A program made the translations under genes and the position numbers. Of a stretch of 64,000 bases of DNA, positions 1 to 12,500 are shown in pieces. The stretch is taken from positions 62,001 to 126,000 of the forward strand of contig WBMV01004985.1 in assembly GCA_013396655.1 (NCBI GenBank), in the 5' to 3' direction. Under the pieces are notes generated by a model. That model searched no databases, was not told the origin of the DNA, and saw nothing but the letters and a program-made list of their open reading frames with translations. The first letter of the stretch is position 1. Each line of letters opens with the position of its first letter. Source of the DNA: Campylorhamphus procurvoides. Lineage: Eukaryota; Chordata; Aves; Passeriformes; Dendrocolaptidae.

Positions 1-661
1 NNNNNNNNNNNNNNNNNNNNNNNNNNNNNNNNNNNNNNNNNNNNNNNNNNNNNNNNNNNNNNNNNNNNNNNNNNNNNNNNNNNNNNNNNNNNNNNNNNNN
101 NNNNNNNNNNNNNNNNNNNNNNNNNNNNNNNNNNNNNNNNNNNNNNNNNNNNNNNNNNNNNNNNNNNNNNNNNNNNNNNNNNNNNNNNNNNNNNNNNNNN
201 NNNNNNNNNNNNNNNNNNNNNNNNNNNNNNNNNNNNNNNNNNNNNNNNNNNNNNNNNNNNNNNNNNNNNNNNNNNNNNNNNNNNNNNNNNNNNNNNNNNN
301 NNNNNNNNNNNNNNNNNNNNNNNNNNNNNNNNNNNNNNNNNNNNNNNNNNNNNNNNNNNNNNNNNNNNNNNNNNNNNNNNNNNNNNNNNNNNNNNNNNNN
401 NNNNNNNNNNNNNNNNNNNNNNNNNNNNNNNNNNNNNNNNNNNNNNNNNNNNNNNNNNNNNNNNNNNNNNNNNNNNNNNNNNNNNNNNNNNNNNNNNNNN
501 NNNNNNNNNNNNNNNNNNNNNNNNNNNNNNNNNNNNNNNNNNNNNNNNNNNNNNNNNNNNNNNNNNNNNNNNNNNNNNNNNNNNNNNNNNNNNNNNNNNN
601 NNNNNNNNNNNNNNNNNNNNNNNNNNNNNNNNNNNNNNNNNNNNNNNNNNNNNNNNNNNNN
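1..661. other. assembly gap (N run)
   Basis: All bases are N. The first exon of the gene transcribed leftward from the CpG promoter at 662-1000 (probably PCMT1) would fall in or beyond this gap. Confidence 0.99.
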
Positions 662-1000
662 TCCGCCAGCCCAGCGCCCCGGCCTGGCGCGCGACCCGCC
701 GCCCTGGCGGCGCAGCCAATCAGCGGCGGCCCCCGGCGCGGGGCTTTGCATGGGGCGCGCCCATTGGCCGCGGGCAGCCCGCGCGGGCCAGGCCTACGTG
801 TTGCGGGCTGCCATTGGTCAGCGGGCGCGAGAGCGGCGTGTGCCCAATGCGCGCCCACAGCGGGGACCGAGCGGGACCCGGGAGAGGGGGACAAGGACAC
901 GGCGGGCTGCATACACGCCGTGTGCCAAAGTACCAGCGTTCCCCAGGAGCATCTGCTGGTGCGACGCCGGCATCGCAGGAACAACGTTGCGAGTTACAAT
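662..1000 (-). promoter_or_regulatory. PCMT1: CpG-rich promoter, probably PCMT1 (leftward)
   Basis: The block is very GC- and CpG-rich up to about 860. It carries one CCAAT (716-720) and two inverted ATTGG boxes (763-767 and 813-817), typical of a TATA-less housekeeping promoter. In human the gene next to NUP43 and divergent from it is PCMT1 (protein-L-isoaspartate O-methyltransferase), so synteny points to its promoter on the minus strand. No PCMT1 coding sequence is visible; it should start in the N gap. The two inverted CCAAT boxes suit leftward transcription, but they work in either orientation. The assignment is inference from gene order. Confidence 0.55.
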
Positions 1001-4000
1001 CCCTTTTAAAAGGCGCCCAGGTCAATAGCAAATGGCAAACTGATGGTTCCGATCAGCCCTCTACTCTGTCCCAGGCCACGATGAAGTGGTAATCCTAAGG
1101 GAAAAGTAGCTCCTCTGGTTACTCCCACAACCTGTAGCATCACGTAGAAAACCAAGGAATTTGCTTCCTACAATCCTATGGTATTCCTGGCTGCTCCAAA
1201 ACTCCTTAACGATCAATTTTGCCACCAACGTTCATTTGCCATCTGTTACATGTATACATGTTTCTGCTGTTTTCAAGGGAAAGTATACACCAGCCTTGCA
1301 ATTTTAGGGAACCTACAGTCAGTGCTGTGACTTTGCACTTGTGCTGTCTTCTGGTCTCTGCAAATTGGCTTCCACGCGCCCAGGGATGCAATTTTACAGC
1401 GCTTCCTCTCTTAACCAGGTGCACCACTACAGGTATGTCATCTGCCTGGTACCAGATACAGGATTTTCAGTTTTTGGCTTTTGAAACATGAAGATAGTGA
1501 TACATAACTGTGATTAGACAGGCCCTATCAATAGTAAAGTGTATAAACATTACAGAAAATAAGATGAGGTGGGAATCTGCTTCTGCAGATAGCAGTCAGT
1601 CCAGGGCAAATCTGGCAGTTGCTCAATGCATACACCAGATCCCATCCATAGACTTCACAGATGTTTCCTATCCAGTTCTTTTAATCCTGGAGACAGATCC
1701 ACTGCTTTGTTCTGTATTCTCCATCTAACTTCTCCTAAGCAGGACCATGCTCTACAGTCCCTGAGAGGCTCTCAGCCTGCCCCAGAATATAAAAGGTCTC
1801 CCTGTTACATCCAGTGGGCTTGGAGAGAAGGAAAGAAGCTGTGGAGTTAGAGGAATTCCCAAAGGGCAGCAATTACAGAGAACAGACAGACATTGTAAAA
1901 GCACATGCACAGAAAAACTTAATTGTTTTAAATGTAAAAGACATTTTCTTTTGTCAGATGCAAACAAACTCCATTGCTCTCACATAGAGAGATTGTTGGC
2001 AAGAAACTAGCTGGCCCATGTTTAAAAGCATTCCAAGGATACTTACCCCCTTGGGAGACCAGAAACACAAGAGAAACCATTTACATACAAACTGATACTG
2101 CTTACTAGGACCAGCTTGAATTAGGGTTAGGCTTGTCACAGAGCACCAAGAAAGAGCCCACCTTTATCTCTTAGGAACCTGCAGACTTGCCCAGTCGTTT
2201 TCAGACTGAATGTCTGAATGACCCATTGGTCACCTCTTTGTTATGTTCTTGACAGAACTATTCCGAGAATTAAAACAAGTGCAGGCCTTCCTTTGCTATA
2301 TCTGGGCTGTCTTGGATGGATACAGGCATGTATGAAGGAAACAGCATTTGGCTTGGCAGGTTTCCAGGAGCTCTAAGACAAAGCCAAGTTGCCTCAAAGG
2401 GCCCTGGGGAACATGCACCAATAGTGACAGAATGCAGCCATTTATGCAGTAAACAAATGTGAGGGTTCCTAACTCTTTCTGTTCTATAATCCTAGGCCAT
2501 TAATCTATTTTTTAAACTTATTAGGAGCCATGTCCATTGAGATGAAACTAAAAGGAACACAGACATTCTATGCTAGGGAATAATACAAGCCAAAGGAAAA
2601 AAAAATTGTTTTCTGGACATTGTTATTCATGTGGGACCTCTCCATTTGCTCTGATACTCAGGATTTCTATATGCTACTCCCCCTCACTTGTCCAGACTAG
2701 TGTGAGTACCTTGGTCCCTGGATGCCCACCGTCATTTGCAGGCACCTCCACCTTCCACAGGTGCAGCCATCTCCCTAGACTCTCCAGGGAGCTGGTGTAT
2801 GGACAGTCCTGTTACGGAAGAGGCACAGGAATGCCAACAGCCAGAGTGGGCTATCACTTGATTGTTCTGACATGAAGATCCCACTACCTGTAAGCATGCT
2901 AGCTGTTTCTCATTCACCCACATCTCAATTCCCTAGCTGTACTTACATATGTTTATATATAAACCCCTCCATGCTACTATTTCTGGTTCATCCCTTCCCT
3001 CCCACCTCATGAACCCATTAGATTTTTTTTTAATTCTTTGGACTTCAAAAGAATTTGAAAAGTTGATCATCACTGTCTTATCCCATCTGCTTCTGCATAT
3101 ACATACCACAAGCAGAAATTTATCTGTGAGATGTTCCTGCTGAACATTTCCGCAGTTATGTCCCAAACCCCACACTAATTGGCTTCTACACCTACGCTCA
3201 CTCCTCTCCCTGCATTCATTCTGGTTTTTAATTTAATGGTTCTCCTTCATCTCATTTCTTTTCCTGTAAGCTCGAGCCAGTTTGGAGTGCATTTTGTATT
3301 ACCATTTCAGCAGTTTACATTAGTTTGAACTCCACATCCATCTTTTCCCAGCTCTGCACTCAAACAGAAGGTCAGTCACGAGTGACTTTCCACATTAGGA
3401 AGCATTAGAACTAGGATCCCTCCATGAAGGAAGGTGAGCTTCCCTTCATGGAGAAGGTGAGCCAGGGATGATGACACAGCAGGACACCATTCCACAGTGT
3501 CTGTATGAGCAAGGCAAGCAGGGCTGGGGACAGTACTGGTTTTGCAATCAAGCAAAATGACAAGTCAGGCCCCGATTCAAGGCTGGGCAACATGGCTGGG
3601 CACAGGCCCTCCTACAACGCAGCTCAGGCCAAGAGCAGCATGCCCAGCGCAGATGGGAGCCCAGCCCAGGGCCAGTGAGGCTTATGAATGCACTCAGGGC
3701 CCTCTGCTGTTACATCTGCTCTGCAGAACCCTGCATAGTGACTGTACTCATTCAAGAGACTGAACTGGGCACAACTCCAGGAATTCTTGCCTGCTGTAAA
3801 TATTGTTTTGGCATTGCCAGATAACTTTCTTTAAATATTGTTCAATGGTGATTGGAAGAAAGCAAGATTATGAGCAAATCAAATTCAGAATTAGTTTTAT
3901 CCTGCCCTAGTACAACTACTGATCTAGTAAATGCCTTTGTTCTCAGGCACCCTAACTTCTGTCAGAGAGACAGGCATGCTTTCAGTTTTCTTCCCTTTCA

Positions 4001-5770
4001 CTCACACTCCTAGCTTTAGCCATATTTAAGGATAATCCATAGATGCTCCCTGTTGTCTCAGCTAATATGTTTGGACCCAATTCCCAGAGTCAGCTTCATC
4101 TAGACTTAACAGCCTTTTTGAAAACCTAGAAATATTAGATGAGGCGTATTTTCTCCTGGTAGTTTATCTCCTCCTTTTTATGTTTATTTATATCTGCTAT
4201 TACACTTTCACAGGGATCAAACACACAGAATATATCCAAAGGTTTACAGAGCAGCCCTAAATCCATCACAGCTCTCACTTCCGTCATATAACACGGTACC
4301 AATATTTTCTTAACAAAATGTAGAACAGGGAAGAAAAACTCTTAAGTGAAAATAAGCCTCTATGTCCAACATACTCTCCTTAGTACTTCCCAAGTGCTTT
4401 TGAACAAGCAATCCTGAGCAAAGAAAGAAACCATCCAAAAGAACAAGATAAAAAATATGCACAGAAATCACAAAGTAGCTAACAATAATACTTGCCTAAT
4501 AAAACTTTTTAATAATCCCAAAGTGTTATCAACGTTTAGCTACCTGATGTGTAGATGTGTTCTGAGGCTGCCTATTGCTGTTTCTCACAAATGTTATAAG
4601 AATTAGCTGAAAATACCCTGGGAGTGGACAGTGACTTGCAGAATTGCTGCTATCAGCTTAATACAGGGTGCCAGAAGTATTTGCTGCTGTAGAATAATAA
4701 TGCTATTGCTGTGTGCAACAAAGCTGTTTTAAGGCTTGCAGTATGATTGACTACAATAGCATACAGCTTTTTGAATATGTTCAGTGTTAGATTCTGCTGT
4801 ATGTAAATATGAAAAAAATTAATCTCAATTGAAGTTCAAATGTTGCATGAAGCATGTGAAATATCACTGATTTGGTATCACATCTGAGGGATTACAAAAC
4901 AGCGTAGGAGGCTTGATGAAGAATTTAAGAATGCTGTAGAGAAGAAATCTGACAGATGGCCTTAGGAGGCAATAACACAGTTGAAAGTTTGTCCAAGCTA
5001 CTGTTAAGTCCACCAGACAACTTCTGAAAGCTGGCAGCATCAGCAGCATCAAGAAAAAATGCAGCAGAAAATCAGGTTGTGAGAAAGTCCCGTACTGCAC
5101 TGCAGTGGCTGGGCAAATAATCTCATCCTCTGAAATGATAACTGACAGCATAGCTATGTCAGCCATTAGTCCTTTTACAACTAACCTCTGAACCTTTTAT
5201 TGCATAATTGTTTAGGTCTCTAGTGAAATATTAGAAAGCAAGTACATGTGTGCTCCCATTTGACTTAGTATGCTATTTGGGACAAAAAAAATAATAAAAA
5301 ATGTACTTATTTCTGTTAGTGGCAGGAGAGTGTCACTCAGAGGTACATTATCATTGTTTAACCCCAGCCAGCAACTAAGTACCAGCCACCTTTTTGGTCA
5401 CATATATGCCCCCCCGCAACTCCCTCAAGGTGGAACGGGGAGGAGGATTGGAATAAAATGAAGGTAAACCCCATAGGTTGAGTTAATAATAATTTATCTC
5501 TTAATCACTTTAATAACTGAAATAAAAAAAATATTAAATATCCCATCTCTGAGCAGCAATCAGTCCCTCATGGCCAGCTCCCCCCAGTGTCTATACTGAG
5601 ACTGATGTTCTGTGGTATCCCTTTGGCCAGGTCAGCTGTCCTGACCTTGCTCCCTCCCATCTTCTCCTGCACCCCCTCCCTGGCAGAGCATGGGCTGAGA
5701 AATCCTTGACTTGGCGTAAGCACTGCTAGAGCATCAGTGTGTTACCAACACCATCCTCACACTAAATCCG
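1001..5770. other. intergenic, PCMT1-NUP43 interval
   Basis: AT-rich sequence without a recognisable exon, RNA gene or clear repeat. Open frames here are about 100 codons or less, with no familiar protein motif. It lies between the left CpG promoter and the LTR fragment upstream of NUP43. Confidence 0.6.
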
Positions 5771-6263
5771 TGTGGTGGTTTAGTTTATTTGGTTCTGGTC
5801 TAGGCCTTCCCTGGGTACAAGGTTATAACTAAGGAAGTATTCCACACCATTCCTTCACGTAATCAGGTATATATAAGACAAGGAAAGTTTCCTCTGTCTC
5901 TCTCTGTTCCTTTCGTGTGTTTGGAGGACATCAGGTCTCTGTGTCGGCTTAGCTCTTATCTATATTAGCTGAGGCCTGTCTGAGAAGCTGGTGTCCCAGC
6001 CATATGGAGGGGAAGGACCTGCTTCTTTTGAGGGGAGTTTGGTAAGGATTTATTGTGTTAGTTACTTATTGAGCTTTTCCCTGAGTTTATGAGTGTGTGT
6101 ATCTCTTTTGTTTTGCTTTTACCCAGTTTGGTCCCATTTCCCTTTCCCACCTTTTCCCTTTTGGGGTTATTTGGGGTTCTTGTTTTGTAGATTCATAGTG
6201 TTTGATTGTATATAATTACAATAGTTGTGAATTGTACTGTCTACTCTCCTATATGGGTCTGAA
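5771..6263 (+). mobile_element. LTR fragment, diverged copy of the intron-2 LTR family
   Basis: Begins with TGTGGTGGTTTAG and follows the LTR at 6853-7406 through the stretch ending TTTGATTG, with many substitutions and small indels. It has a TATA-like stretch near 5869. It stops at the single N at 6264, where the NUP43 CpG promoter begins, so its 3' end is missing or was lost in assembly. The shared first bases of the two copies fix the 5' end of the element. No internal viral genes are present. Confidence 0.75.
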
Positions 6264-6264
6264 N

Positions 6265-6396
6265 CATCCCCCGGCCCCATCCATGCACGCCCCCGCCCGT
6301 CCCCTCCGCGCTCTCCCCGGCGTGTCCCTCCGCGCTCGCCGTCGCGCCGCAGCCAATCAGCGCCCGCGTTGCGGGCGCGCGGCGGGCGCGGCCGCC
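6265..6396 (+). promoter_or_regulatory. NUP43: NUP43 CpG promoter and 5'UTR
   Basis: A CpG-dense segment directly before the NUP43 start codon, with a CCAAT box at 6353-6357. No TATA box is seen. The left edge is an artificial join (N at 6264), so more of the CpG island may be missing. The start codon sits in GCCGCCATGG, an ideal Kozak context. Confidence 0.75.
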
Positions 6397-6516
6397 ATGG
6401 AGGACGTGAGCGCCAAGTTCGTGTCGCAGAAGATCAGCCGGGCGCGATGGCGGCCCCCGCCCCCCGCCGCGCTGCAGCCCCCCGATGTCTTCGCCACCGG
6501 ATCCTGGGACAACGAG
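6397..6516 (+). CDS. NUP43: NUP43 coding exon 1
   Basis: Codes residues 1-40 and ends at a complete codon in GACAACGAG before a GTGCGC donor. GC-rich; residues 19-30 are rich in Pro and Ala compared with human. Confidence 0.95.
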
Positions 6517-9500
6517 GTGCGCCATCCCCTGCGCGGTGCCCTGCTGGCCTCCCTGAGGAAGTATCCCGGCGGTATCCCGGCCGGGGAGCGCTGGTTCCCT
6601 CCTGCCGGAGGCAGCTTCCTCAGGAGCGCTCCCCTGGCTGAGGCGCGCTGCTGGATACTTTGGAAAGCGTTTTCGGATAAAAGTGCTGGTGGTTGTTTCC
6701 ATACAGGATAACAGGATCTCCCTCTGGTCTGCTGGCGACCTTGGGAACGTGGGCCTCAATGGTGAATATCATGGGGAACCTCACCTGCTGTGTGACATCC
6801 AGCACAACGGTGATGTTATGGACATGCAGGTAAAACAACTGTGTTGAATAGATGTGGTGGTTTAGTTTTCTTGGGTTTGGTTTAAGCCTTCCCTAGTATC
6901 CAGGTTATAACTAAGGAAGTATTCCACACCATTCCTTCACGTAATCAGGGGTATATAAAGATGGGAAGTTTCTCTCCCTTTCCTGTGCTTGGAGGACATC
7001 AGGTCTCTGTTGGCTTTAGCTCTTATCTCTTCTTATTGGAGAAGCTGGTGTCCCAGCCATACGGAGGGGAAGGACCTGCTTTCTCTTAAGGGGAGTTTGG
7101 TGAGAATTGGTTGTATTAGTTACTTATTGAGCTTTTCCCTGAGTTTACGAGTGTGTGTATTTGTTTTGTTTGGTTTTACCCATTTTTGTCCCATTTCCCT
7201 GTTTTCCCTTTTGGGGTTATTCTGGGATTTGTTCTGTAGATTCATAGTGTTTGATTGCATACAATTTTAATATATGTGAATATATATATATACTTTTACT
7301 ATAATTGTCTTTTTGGATACTTTTTTTTTCCTTCTCTCTTGGGAAGTGGGGGGAATCTGTGTGGCCGGCAGTTGGGCTTGGCAGGGAGCCAACCCAAACC
7401 TCCACAATAGCTGCCTACTTTCTAAGGGNCGTGTAGCACGGTGCCTCCACAATCCGAAACGCAGAAACTGGGGCGGAAACCAACCCTAACACGGCCGGGG
7501 GATGGGGCCGGGGCCGGGGGCTGGCCCCCCGGCCTCCGCCCCGGCCCCATCCCCCGNGGTTTAGTTTTCTTGGGTTTGGTTTAAGCCTTCCCTAGTATCC
7601 AGGTTATAACTAAGGAAGTATTCCACACCATTCCTTCACGTAATCAGGGGTATATAAAGATGGGAAGTTTCTCTCCCTTTCCTGTGCTTGGAGGACATCA
7701 GGTCTCTGTTGGCTTTAGCTCTTATCTCTTCTTATTGGAGAAGCTGGTGTCCCAGCCATACGGAGGGGAAGGACCTGCTTTCTCTTAAGGGGAGTTTGGT
7801 GAGAATTGGTTGTATTAGTTACTTATTGAGCTTTTCCCTGAGTTTACGAGTGTGTGTATTTGTTTTGTTTGGTTTTACCCATTTTTGTCCCATTTCCCTG
7901 TTTTCCCTTTTGGGGTTATTCTGGGATTTGTTCTGTAGATTCATAGTGTTTGATTGCATACAATTTTAATATATGTGAATATATATATATACTTTTACTA
8001 TAATTGTCTTTTTGGATACTTTTTTTTTCCTTCTCTCTTGGGAAGTGGGGGGAATCTGTGTGGCCGGCAGTTGGGCTTGGCAGGGAGCCAACCCAAACCT
8101 CCACAATAGCTGCCTACTTTCTAAGGGCTTGTCACTTAGGAGAAGTTAAGTGAGAGTAAGCTGTCAAAATGCTGGGATTGGCTAGCAAATTCCTATGAAG
8201 AAAAAGGGCTTTGTGGGTTTGTTTTTTGTGGGGTTTGTTCTGGTTTTGGTTTTCCCGCTACCAATAATTTAGGTTACTCTAAAATTAAAATTGTCATCTG
8301 GGTACTAACATTGGCTAATAGCATACTTATCTCCCTTTAGTTTTTGGATCAAGAGAGAATAGTGGTTGCCTCATCAACAGGAACTGTAACTATATTCCGG
8401 CATCACCAAAATAACCAGGTATGTAACATGCACTGGTTTTAAGAAGCTGTTTTATGTAGTACAGCTCACTTTGATCTCAGCATAAGAAACATCTGCCTAC
8501 CGAAATCAAGTATTTTAATAAGTGTGTTAGAAAAATCTTTGACTTTATATATACAAGGAAAGAAAAAAGCATTTTATGCACATCCTACATAAAGTAGATT
8601 CCAGGGCAAGACTGGGGTATCCGGTAGGATACATCTGTAACCAAACAGTCCATTCAATGAAAACATACTTTTAAGAGATTATACTGTTTTGGGAGAGTGG
8701 GTCTTAATGGACTTGTAGCTGCCTTATTAATAGTTTTTGCATTCTTGAACTAAATGACTTATGTTGAATTTCTTCTCATGAGTGTCAGGTGAGGGGAGAT
8801 ATGCAAACTCTGCAGTCTTTTGCTTTGATTATAAATCGCTGAAAATAAACGCATAATTACTTTTCTTATATATTCCCAGTGACACCGTGAAAACAAATGT
8901 CTGTTAATAGTTTGGTGTGGTACCTAAAATAAGTTCTTTGCCATCAAAATCTAAATCTGACCTTATATTTTGTAAAGGTTTCAGCTCTTTTTCCTTGTCT
9001 GGGGGAAAGATAAAAGGCATCAGCTTAGTGAAAGACATTTTTCAGTTCATAAGCAGTGTTCTGTCTCGTTTCTAGGTCATGTGAAAATGGTAGTTCGGAG
9101 AACAAATAATTCATGTTTCATGGGAAGGTTGTGTGCTTAAGAGTTGAGGAAAATTTAGATCTCTTGGTTTCTGTTTGTATAGGAGGTTCTTATTCCTGTG
9201 AGCTAGTGGGGCTTTCCCAGAGCTTGTTTCTAGTTTCAGGAATATTCTGGAAGCTTTGTTCTATAAGGTTCATTATTTAACAGCATAGTTTCCTGTCTGG
9301 TTACTACTTAGACATTATCTGCCAACCATCGGTGGGAGAAAGCCCATCATCATGTGGATCAAGACACATCTTGTGGCAGAGCGGCATGTACTGGAGTTGT
9401 CTGCAACAACCCAGAAATTGTCACTGTTGGAGAAGATGGTAGAATAAATCTTTTCAGAGCTGACCAAAAAGATGCAGTAAGAACTATAGGTATGTCAAAT

Positions 9501-12500
9501 AACTATTCCAATTACTACAGTCTGGAGGGAGTTGCTTGGTTTTCAGCTTCTCAAATGATAACAAAAAAAAAAATCAGTTGATAATTAATTTTAGTATTCC
9601 AAGTTAAATGTGTTTGCTCCAGATTATTCCTTATCCCTACAGATTTTAAATCCTTGAAGCTTATTTCAAATATATTTCTATATTTATTCAGGTATATGTA
9701 AGTTAATGTTTTAGCTGATGGAGAAGCTTCAAGCCCAGCATTCTCTTTGTTTCTCTTTCAGCTAGAATTGTTAAATATTATCACAGTATATATGAAATAG
9801 GGTTAGAGTTCAAGAGGTATTGTCTCCCAAGTTCTTCATAACTGGAGGTCAGTGAAATGGTCATGTCAATTCATTATTTGCAATAATTTATTCGTCATGT
9901 CCATATACAAAAACATCTGTTTGTGTGTCTAAAACAGCAGCAAGAACCAGAATCCACTGTTTGTACCCTGTTATCTGCCAAATACCATGGTGATATCAAG
10001 AGATCATTTTTCCCTAGGTGAAAAAGCTCCATATTCCCTAGAGGAATAGATTATGTGATGAAGCAAGATGTTTGTGAAAGGTGTAAAACTTGGTTATTAC
10101 CAACTCTTCTATCATGCTAGTCTCATGGAAACAAAATACAAGTTTGTAGCATCGTTTGGAAATTGAACTTAAAAGCAGAAGTAATTTAAAGGATGGTAAC
10201 ACTGTGTTTGATTGAGGTTTTACTATACCAGAACTTTCTCCCTGAAGCTTCAATTTGATACAGCACTTTTTTCTTCTTAAGCAAAACCTTTCCTCCAGTG
10301 GATGAAAGAATTCACACAGTGACAAGGCAACTAAGGAAGGAAGTACTTTGGAACTTCCATGGGAGGCAGTACTTATGTATATTCACATATTTCTCTCAAT
10401 AGTGTTAGACACAGGAAGCAAGGGCTCCTTTTTCACAGGGTATTTGCAGATACTACTCTGTCTCTGACCCTGAAAATGCAGAGATTGTAAGCACACTTAA
10501 GCAGCTGTGTTCTGTTTCTATAACGAGTTTTGTTATAATTAAATGGAGACTAGCATTCCATAAGTTTACCTGAATGCTTTCCTCATCTCTTGCAGACAAC
10601 GCAGACAGCAGCACACTTCATGCAGTGACTTTCCTTCGCACAACTGAGATCTTGACAGTAAATTCAATTGGACAATTAAAAATATGGGACCTCAGACAGC
10701 AAAGAAATGAGCCATCTCAAATATTTTCTTTGTAAGACCTCCACTTTATTCCATATTTACTGAGAAACATGTGCTACTTTATATAATCTGATTTAAATCT
10801 TTCCTGATAGCTTCCTAACAATGGGATGGTACATTACTGAATTTTTTAAAGGATTTAAACTTCTTTGGTATTTAAATAATCAAAAGCAGACTGCATAATG
10901 GCTGAACTACTGTTGTGATTAAACATTGTGCTTAGGTGGTCTGTTTTATGATTTAACTCTTGAAGTACTATTGTACCTGCACACTTGATCTTTTTTAAGA
11001 AAAAAAGCTCCAACCCTCAACCCAAAACTCTTTCCCTATTTATATATATACACTTTACATCTGCTTTTCTCCACAGGCCTAATATAAGGTTTCTGGCATT
11101 TGGAATGTATTTGGATGGTAACTTTGTGCCTTACAAAGTACTGTGAGAAAGGAAAGTGAGCTAGATTTAAATCTTCTTGTTGTCTGTGTAATAATTCCCA
11201 TTGCTGTTAATAGGCTGTGGTTTAAGTACCTGATTTTGTTAGTGCCCAGTCTCCTTTTGTAACTCTTAATATATGTTGAAATTGTAAGTATAACATGCAT
11301 TTCACAGTAACCTTCTCATAGGTATATGTAGAGTATTATCTGTATGCAAAGCTCTCTCACTCCTGTAAAGCTGTCAGATGCCATGTAGATGCCTGTGTAC
11401 TGTAGGGCACCAAATATGATGTTCATCCGATTGTAGCTTCACGTCAATGCCTTACCTCTGGCTTCCAGTAGATATCGTGTGGTTTCAGGCTGTGGTAATC
11501 AGATGCTACAGGAATTGAAGCTACAGTTGATTATTGGTACCTTGTCAACACTATAGGCATTAAGAACGAGAAAATAGAAACTAAATAAAGAATTCACGTT
11601 TGGGTTATTTGGTCGTTTTATTTTTTTCTCTTTGCAGGGCAGGTGACAGAGTTCCACTGCACTGTGTGGACAGGCATCCCAATCAGCAGCATATTGTGGC
11701 CACAGGAGGCCAGGATGGGATGCTGAGCATATGGGACATCAGGCAGGGTACTATGCCAGTGTCCCTGCTAAATGCTCATGAAGCAGAAAGTAAGTACCTG
11801 AAACGGAGTGGGGAGAAGAAGGTGTTAATTTAGAGAATTCTCCATTTTCTGTAAAAGATAAGGTGTTTTAACTGTGGTAGAAAACAATCATATAGTTGCC
11901 ACCTCATAGAATCATGGAATGGTTTAGGCTGGAAGAGATTTAAAGATCGTCTAGTTCCAACCCACCTGCCACAGGCAGGGACTTTTCCCACTTGATCAAG
12001 TGGGACTTTTCCCACTTGATGGGCTCCAAGCGCCATCCAGCCTGGCCTTGAACACTTAAAAGGATGGAGCACCCACAACTTCTCTCTACACAAACAAGAT
12101 AGCAATTCATTTTATGCTGGAAATATCTTTACTTGATGCTATGATCATATTAAATGAGTAAAAATATTTCTTGATGTTAAGTTTTATTGATGTAAATGTC
12201 TTTTTCACAGCTGTGGTATTTAGATGCAAAATAATGTGTGCCAGGAAGGAACGCATGCTGTGTGCAGATTTAAACTTAACAGTAGGGAAGATGGCATCAG
12301 CCATACAGAATGCCTGAATTCAGATACGACTTTACTCTTCATCAATTTTTGCAATACTGAAAATGCAACAAAACAGGGGTTTTTTTCTTGCTCACACCCC
12401 TCTTCCAGCGGAGGGAAAATATGCAGTATGTAACTAAAGATGGGGTTTTGGGTCTCCTACCCACACACACTTAAGAATGAAAAGTTCTGATGGGGGCATG

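Noticed and set aside
6202..6759. Open frames of about 170 codons on both strands across the NUP43 promoter and exon 1
   Set aside because: They cross the N at 6264 and follow GC-rich sequence with few stops. Only the 6397-6516 part is real, in the NUP43 frame.
6989..7969. Repeated 93-codon frame (two identical copies)
   Set aside because: Part of the LTR; no similarity to retroviral proteins and duplicated only because the LTR block is.
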